Source: Umezawaea endophytica (GTDB taxonomy: Bacteria; Actinomycetota; Actinomycetes; Mycobacteriales; Pseudonocardiaceae). From it: a DNA stretch of 38,864 nucleotides. The stretch is taken from assembly GCF_025061645.1 (NCBI RefSeq), contig NZ_JANYMP010000001.1, positions 800,213 through 839,076 on the forward strand, written 5' to 3'. Shown here one piece after another: positions 34,626 through 38,864 of this stretch. Position numbers and translations under genes: made by a program. The notes under the pieces were generated by a model. The model was not told the origin of the DNA and did no database searches. It saw only the letters and a list, made by a program, of their open reading frames with translations. Position 1 is the stretch's first letter; each line of letters starts with the position of its first letter.

Positions 34626-35701
34626 CGTGGTGTCCTTCCGAGCTTGCCGACCGCGGGCCGCAACGGGATGTCGAGCGCGTCGTAGAGTCCGGGCTCCGCC
34701 TCCACGAGCCAGTCGATGGCGTTCACCAGCCGACCGATCGCGGTCGCGTTCCCGCCTGCGGCGCGGTTCTCGCCCTCGTCGGTGGCCTCGACCGAGACCT
34801 CGATGCGCGGGCGCCCTTCGACGATCACCTTGTGAGCGCCCGAACCGGAGGGTGGCACCGGCCAGTCCGGCGCGCACGAGGCGTGGATGCGCGTGACGTG
34901 CTCGACGACGATGAGCGGTTCGCCGCCGACGATCCCCTGCACCTCGAACCGCACCGCACCCTGCGTGCCCGCCTCGAACTCGCCCATGGTGCTGGTCGTC
35001 ACCGTCGTGTCGAGCGCGCGCCGGTCCACGGTCTCGCGGATCTCGTCCAGTTCGACGCCCAGGGCCCTGGCCATCAGCCGGACCTGCCCGCCCCACACCA
35101 TGGTCGGGACCGTCGCCATGAGCATCGGCGCCTGGTAGTCCATCGGCTGGCCGAAGCCGATCAGGAACCGCACCGCGTCCGGCTGGTCGTAGGTGGAGTA
35201 GTCGAAGATCTCCTGGCAGCGGATCCCGTCCACGACGCTGCCCAGCCCGCTGATCAGCAGCGGCAGCACGTCGTTGCCCCAGCCGGGATCGACGCCGGAG
35301 ACGAACAGCGAGCCCCCGCCAGCCGCGATGGCGGCCAGCACCGGCTCCCGCGACTCCGGCGGGGTGCTGAGCTTGTCGTAGAACGCGTACAGGGAGGGGG
35401 TGACGACCACCGCGCCCGCCCTGACCGCCCTGGTGATGTCGGCGAGTGCGTCGTCCGGCCGGATGTCGCCGGACGCCGCGTACACCACGGCACCCGGACT
35501 CGCGGCCAGCACCGCGTCGACGTCGTCGGTCGCCGCCACCCCGAGTTCGGCCCCGATCTCGGCGAGGTCGCCCGCGTCGCGGCCGACCTTCTCCGGGTTG
35601 TGGACGAGCACGGCGGTCAGCTTCAGCGCTGGATTGGCCTCGACCGCGCGGATGGCCGCTCGGCCCATGTTCCCGGTACCCCACACCACTGTGGCGATCA
35701 T
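34622..35701 (-). CDS. DapB-like NAD(P)-dependent dehydrogenase (2,4-diaminopentanoate dehydrogenase-like)
   Basis: The protein has 359 aa. The N-terminal Rossmann domain begins VVWGTGNMG (residues 5-13). The rest matches the dihydrodipicolinate reductase-like family (VYAASGDIRPDD, GVDPGWGNDVLP, SVEATDEGEN) that includes amine dehydrogenases such as 2,4-diaminopentanoate dehydrogenase. Many uncharacterised actinobacterial members pair with steroid, aromatic or lipid genes. The physiological substrate is unknown. The ATG at 35701 puts the glycine motif at the usual distance; an in-frame ATG at 35728 cannot be excluded since neither has a good ribosome site. It is the first gene of a pair with the AhpD-like protein. 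The 237 bp upstream (35702-35938) show no gene or clear signal. Confidence 0.8.
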   Translation of the reverse strand: MIATVVWGTGNMGRAAIRAVEANPALKLTAVLVHNPEKVGRDAGDLAEIGAELGVAATDDVDAVLAASPGAVVYAASGDIRPDDALADITRAVRAGAVVVTPSLYAFYDKLSTPPESREPVLAAIAAGGGSLFVSGVDPGWGNDVLPLLISGLGSVVDGIRCQEIFDYSTYDQPDAVRFLIGFGQPMDYQAPMLMATVPTMVWGGQVRLMARALGVELDEIRETVDRRALDTTVTTSTMGEFEAGTQGAVRFEVQGIVGGEPLIVVEHVTRIHASCAPDWPVPPSGSGAHKVIVEGRPRIEVSVEATDEGENRAAGGNATAIGRLVNAIDWLVEAEPGLYDALDIPLRPAVGKLGRTPR

Positions 35702-35938
35702 GTGTTGCAGGCTAACGAAAGCGCGCATCGGTGCATAGCGCGGCGACGATCCCGGTCCAATGTCCACCCGTGGGGAGCAGCCGCCGTCCACCGGCGAAAA
35801 CCATTGCTGCCTTTGGCGTATCAAGCCGATCGTTGGTGCGCCCCCGCTACTCGCGGTGGTCGTCGGACCGCGTCCGGCACGACGACCCCCGCTTCTCTCC
35901 ACAGTGGATCTACCGCAGGCTGGGTGGACGCCCGCCGA

Positions 35939-38065
35939 TCAAGGCTCGGCGATGTCCAGCGTGACCTTGGACAGCGGACTGCCCACGCACGTCAGGACGA
36001 ACCCGTCGGCCACCTGCGCCGGTGTCAGGCAGTTCGGGCCGCTCATCGCGACCTCCCCGCCGCGCAGCCGCACCACGCAGTCACCGCAGTTGCCGACCGT
36101 GCACGAGTACGGCATCGGCAGCCCCGCCGCGAGCCCGGCGTCGAGGAGCGTCTGACCGGGCTCCACGACCGCGGAGCCGACCTCGTGCTCCCCGTCCTCC
36201 ACCACCATCTCCTGCGGCGCGGTCGTGGTGGCCGCCGTGTCCGCTCCACTCGCGTAGCTCTCCCGGTGCACGTGGTCCCCCGGCACACCGAGTTCGGTCA
36301 GGACACCCCGGACCACGTCCATCAACGCCTCGGGGCCGCACAGGTAGTACCGGGCGTCCTCCGACGGCCGCAGCGCGGTGAGCCACCCCCGCACGCCCGC
36401 GGCGTCGAGCCGTCCGCTCCGCCGCGTCAGGACGTCGGTGACCGACAGCCGCTCCGGGTTCCCCGCCACCAGACCGCGGAGTTCGGCGGCGAAGATGACC
36501 TCCTCCTCGTCGCGGTTGGCGCAGAGCAACGAGGTCCGGCCCGCGGACGGTGCCGCGAGGCGGGTGCGGATCATGCTCATCATCGGCGTGACACCGCTGC
36601 CCGCCGCCACCATCACGACCTCGTGCGCCGCCGCCGGGTCGACGTGGAACGCCCCGGACGGACCGCGCACCGACAGCCGGTCCCCGGCGCGCAGGGTCCG
36701 GTGGACGTGGGTGGAGAACCGACCGCCCTCCACCTGCTTGACCGTGACCTCCAGCCGCGACGACCCCGGCGCGGACGACGCCGAGTAGGCGCGCCGAGCC
36801 GTCCGCCCGTCGATGTCCGTGACCAGCGTGAAGAACTGCCCCGGCCGGAAGTCGAAGGGAGCGGGGCCCTCGGCGTCCTCCAGCACGAGGGTGACCGCGC
36901 TGGGCGTCTCCCGGCGCACCTCGGCGACCCGTACCTCGCGCAGCCGGTTCCCCACCTGCTCGACGGCCGGGCCCGTCGACCGCCCGTCCCGCCGCGGGCC
37001 GACCTGGACGTCGTCGTAGCCCTCCTTGCGCAGCCCGGCCCCGTAGGCGCGGTTCATCACCAGCCGCAGCACCCGGCCGATGCCGGGGATCGCCGCGACG
37101 CCCTTGAGGACGCGGGCCACCAGGCCCTTCTCGGCCCCCGCCAGGTTGGTGGCGAGGTGGTCGCCCGCCAGCACCATCAGGTCCGGCACCGCGCCCCGGT
37201 CGACGTGCGCCGCCGCGGTCCACACCCACGAGCGCGCCACGGCGTCGGAGGCGGTCACCTCGGCGTGGTCGACGTCGATGACCAGCGCCGCGTGCGGTGG
37301 CGTCCCGCGCAACGCCATCGTGGCCAGCAGCGCGGGGTCGTCGGTGATCGAGCCCCGGCCGCTGACGTGCAGCACACCGGACCGGCCGGGGACCAGTGCG
37401 GCGAACGAGAGCCGGTCGTCCCGCAGCAGGTTGTGGAGGCTGTCCGCGCGCTTGTTGCCCTTGCGGTCCGGGATGGCGAGCGTCCGGCCGTCGAGGATCC
37501 GCGCGACGGTCCCCCGGTCCCCGCGCGGACTGGTGTCCCCGCCACCCGAACCGTCCCAGGTGGACAGTGCGAGGAACGGCGCGGCGGCGAGGAACTCCGC
37601 GACGCCGGGTCCGGACAGCGGACCCTCGATCCCGGTCACCGGCTCGGGCCGCGTGGTGGCGGGCGGCTGCCACAGACCCGCGCGGATGACGGCCTGCGCG
37701 CAGTGCACGTACGCCTCCTGGATGTCGACGAACGTCTCGGCACCCTTCCTCTTGGCGACGGAACCGTTGACGCGCAACGTCTCCCCGACGCCCGGCAGGA
37801 GGAAGACGAACGACACCGGGCCGTGCGCCTCGCCGTCGGGCAGGGTGAACGAGATCCGCGTGGGCGAGTGGACGCGCACGAATCCCGGTGCGCCACCGAG
37901 GAACGTCGTGCGGCTCGCACCGCGGGCGTCGCGGTAGCCGAAGCCCGCGAGCGGGGAGTGCGCCAGCACGGCCCGGCAGCCGTCGTCGAGGGCGCCGATC
38001 TGCTTCAGCATGATCATCGATGGCGGCTTCCCCAGCGCCGCCTCGACCTCTTCGACCGTCGTCAT
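35939..38065 (-). CDS. Fusion of PNPOx-like domains, ferredoxin-NADP reductase-type domains and a [2Fe-2S] ferredoxin
   Basis: The protein is about 708 aa. The first 290 residues hold a pyridoxamine-phosphate-oxidase-like split-barrel region (FLALSTWDGSGGGDTSPRGD), probably preceded by a partial repeat (SPLAGFGYRDARG). From about 380 come the FAD domain (RAYSASSAP) and NAD(P) domain (VMVAAGSGVTPMMSMI, YYLCGPEALM). The last 90 residues are a plant-type ferredoxin with cluster ligands Cys655, Cys660, Cys663 and Cys693 (CTVGNCGDC and later TCVG). Electrons can pass NAD(P)H to FAD to [2Fe-2S]; the split barrel may bind flavin or be the terminal catalyst. The start is uncertain: ATG 38065 is used, GTG 38098 is possible. 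It diverges from a TetR regulator with a perfect palindrome between them, so it is probably repressed by it. Confidence 0.85.
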   Translation of the reverse strand: MTTVEEVEAALGKPPSMIMLKQIGALDDGCRAVLAHSPLAGFGYRDARGASRTTFLGGAPGFVRVHSPTRISFTLPDGEAHGPVSFVFLLPGVGETLRVNGSVAKRKGAETFVDIQEAYVHCAQAVIRAGLWQPPATTRPEPVTGIEGPLSGPGVAEFLAAAPFLALSTWDGSGGGDTSPRGDRGTVARILDGRTLAIPDRKGNKRADSLHNLLRDDRLSFAALVPGRSGVLHVSGRGSITDDPALLATMALRGTPPHAALVIDVDHAEVTASDAVARSWVWTAAAHVDRGAVPDLMVLAGDHLATNLAGAEKGLVARVLKGVAAIPGIGRVLRLVMNRAYGAGLRKEGYDDVQVGPRRDGRSTGPAVEQVGNRLREVRVAEVRRETPSAVTLVLEDAEGPAPFDFRPGQFFTLVTDIDGRTARRAYSASSAPGSSRLEVTVKQVEGGRFSTHVHRTLRAGDRLSVRGPSGAFHVDPAAAHEVVMVAAGSGVTPMMSMIRTRLAAPSAGRTSLLCANRDEEEVIFAAELRGLVAGNPERLSVTDVLTRRSGRLDAAGVRGWLTALRPSEDARYYLCGPEALMDVVRGVLTELGVPGDHVHRESYASGADTAATTTAPQEMVVEDGEHEVGSAVVEPGQTLLDAGLAAGLPMPYSCTVGNCGDCVVRLRGGEVAMSGPNCLTPAQVADGFVLTCVGSPLSKVTLDIAEP

Positions 38066-38148
38066 GCGGTGGAGGCCGCTCGACCGAACCGGGATCACGA
38101 GACACCGCCCGGATTCGTGTTTTCGCAGTTCATAGGACTATTGTGAGC

Positions 38149-38163
38149 ATTAGCTCAGCTAAT
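38149..38163. promoter_or_regulatory. TetR operator palindrome
   Basis: ATTAGCTCAGCTAAT is a perfect 7-1-7 palindrome in the divergent region, 37 bp before the TetR ATG and 83 bp from the fusion gene start. An overlapping TGAGC..AGCTCA symmetry extends it. Its position suits control of both genes. Confidence 0.65.
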
Positions 38164-38200
38164 TTCCACTCGCTTTTGCCGTCCATTGAGGAGGACCGGG

Positions 38201-38821
38201 ATGCCCTCGGCCGACCGCCGCTTAGAGCCACGTCGGAAGCCCCGCCAGGTGCGCGCCGAACTCACGCGCGACCGCATCCTCACGGCGGCTGCTCACGTTT
38301 TCGCCGAGAGCGGGTACGCCGCGGGCACCACCAACCGCATCGCCGAACGCGCCCGCGTCTCCATCGGCTCGCTGTACCAGTACTTCCCGAACAAGGACGC
38401 CATCCTCGCCGAACTACTGGTGCGGCACATCGACCGCGGCACCTGGACGGGCGCCGACGAGCTCGACCTCTCGCCGGGGACGCTGGAGGCGACGGTCCGG
38501 GCGCTCGTCCGCGACGCGATCGACAACCACAGCGACGACCCCGCGCTGCTCCGGGTGATGATCGAGGAGGCGCCGGTCTCGCAGGAGCTGCGCGACACGA
38601 TCGACCGGCACGGCAAGCAGCGCACGGCCCAGGTCCTCGACGTCGTCGTCCGGCACCCGGACGTCCACGTGGGCGACCCCGCCGTCGCCGCGGAGATGAT
38701 CCTGCTCACCGTGGAGATCAACACGCACAAGTTCATGGCGGACAGGGGAACCACCCCCGTCGAGACGTTCGAGGACGAGCTGGTCGCCATGGTGACCCGC
38801 TACCTGCGCGGCGACCGGTAG
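38201..38821 (+). CDS. TetR-family transcriptional repressor
   Basis: The protein has 206 aa. The N-terminal helix-turn-helix is clear: DRILTAAAHVFAESGYAAGTT, then IAERARVSIGSLYQYFPNKDAIL (up to about residue 68). The C-terminal helical ligand domain belongs to the group with an EEAPVSQELR-like helix. It probably represses itself and the divergent PNPOx-ferredoxin reductase fusion, releasing DNA when a hydrophobic small molecule binds. GAGGAGG lies six bases before the ATG at 38201; a TTG five codons upstream overlaps that ribosome site and is rejected. The remaining 43 bases to the window end show no feature. Confidence 0.9.
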   Translation: MPSADRRLEPRRKPRQVRAELTRDRILTAAAHVFAESGYAAGTTNRIAERARVSIGSLYQYFPNKDAILAELLVRHIDRGTWTGADELDLSPGTLEATVRALVRDAIDNHSDDPALLRVMIEEAPVSQELRDTIDRHGKQRTAQVLDVVVRHPDVHVGDPAVAAEMILLTVEINTHKFMADRGTTPVETFEDELVAMVTRYLRGDR

Positions 38822-38864
38822 CCACGCGGTGGTGGGGGCGTCCGCGGACGGCCCCACCCACCCC

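Overview
The window is chromosomal DNA of a high-GC filamentous actinomycete, most likely a member of the Pseudonocardiaceae/Actinosynnemataceae (this placement is inference). Pointers are the GC-rich third codon positions, an AfsR-type SARP regulator, an ECF41-type sigma factor, Tat-exported enzymes, a Streptomyces-type cholesterol oxidase and the density of AraC, TetR and IclR regulators. I find 30 protein genes and no tRNA, rRNA, CRISPR array, insertion sequence or phage gene. One gene is cut by the left edge.

Layout. (1) 1-6064, minus: three exported redox proteins in one transcription direction. They are a two-domain laccase, a very large ThuA/discoidin/sugar-dehydrogenase/PKD/DUF1080 protein, and a blue-copper cupredoxin with Ig-like repeats. 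Together they look like an extracellular sugar-oxidation module. (2) 6408-10126: a flavin-dependent monooxygenase of the acyl-CoA-dehydrogenase fold diverging from an AraC regulator, then a CPA1 Na+/H+ antiporter. (3) 10289-16039: a FAD aromatic-ring-type monooxygenase diverging from a 1063-aa SARP regulator, followed by a GNAT. Three 11-bp tandem repeats lie between the divergent pair. (4) 16124-17684: a carboxymuconolactone-decarboxylase-like (AhpD-fold) gene diverging from a SigJ/ECF41 sigma factor. Both genes have the same predicted promoter, TGTCACG-N16-CGTC.

(5) 17715-31032, minus: a 13-gene catabolic island, the most interesting part of the window. Gene order in the direction of transcription is: DUF6282 hydrolase, beta-keto acid cleavage enzyme, cupin, HpcH/HpaI aldolase, SDR; then two ABC permeases and the ABC ATPase; then the lipoprotein solute-binding protein; then IclR regulator, cyclase-family hydrolase, iron alcohol dehydrogenase and aldehyde dehydrogenase. 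Most junctions are ATGA or GTGA overlaps. Each of the four predicted transcription starts carries a 15-bp inverted repeat built from GTTCA/TGAAC half-sites. This suggests a single IclR-controlled uptake and degradation system for an unidentified small molecule. The aldolase and the succinate-semialdehyde-type dehydrogenase suggest that the end products feed the TCA cycle, but the substrate cannot be read from the sequence.

(6) 31292-38821: a two-domain GNAT; a Tat-exported cholesterol oxidase; an AhpD-like protein coupled to a DapB-like dehydrogenase; and a PNPOx/ferredoxin-reductase/[2Fe-2S] fusion diverging from a TetR repressor, with a perfect palindrome between them.

Start codons were chosen from ribosome-binding sites, overlaps and family alignment from memory. 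Functional names rest on motif recognition without database searches.
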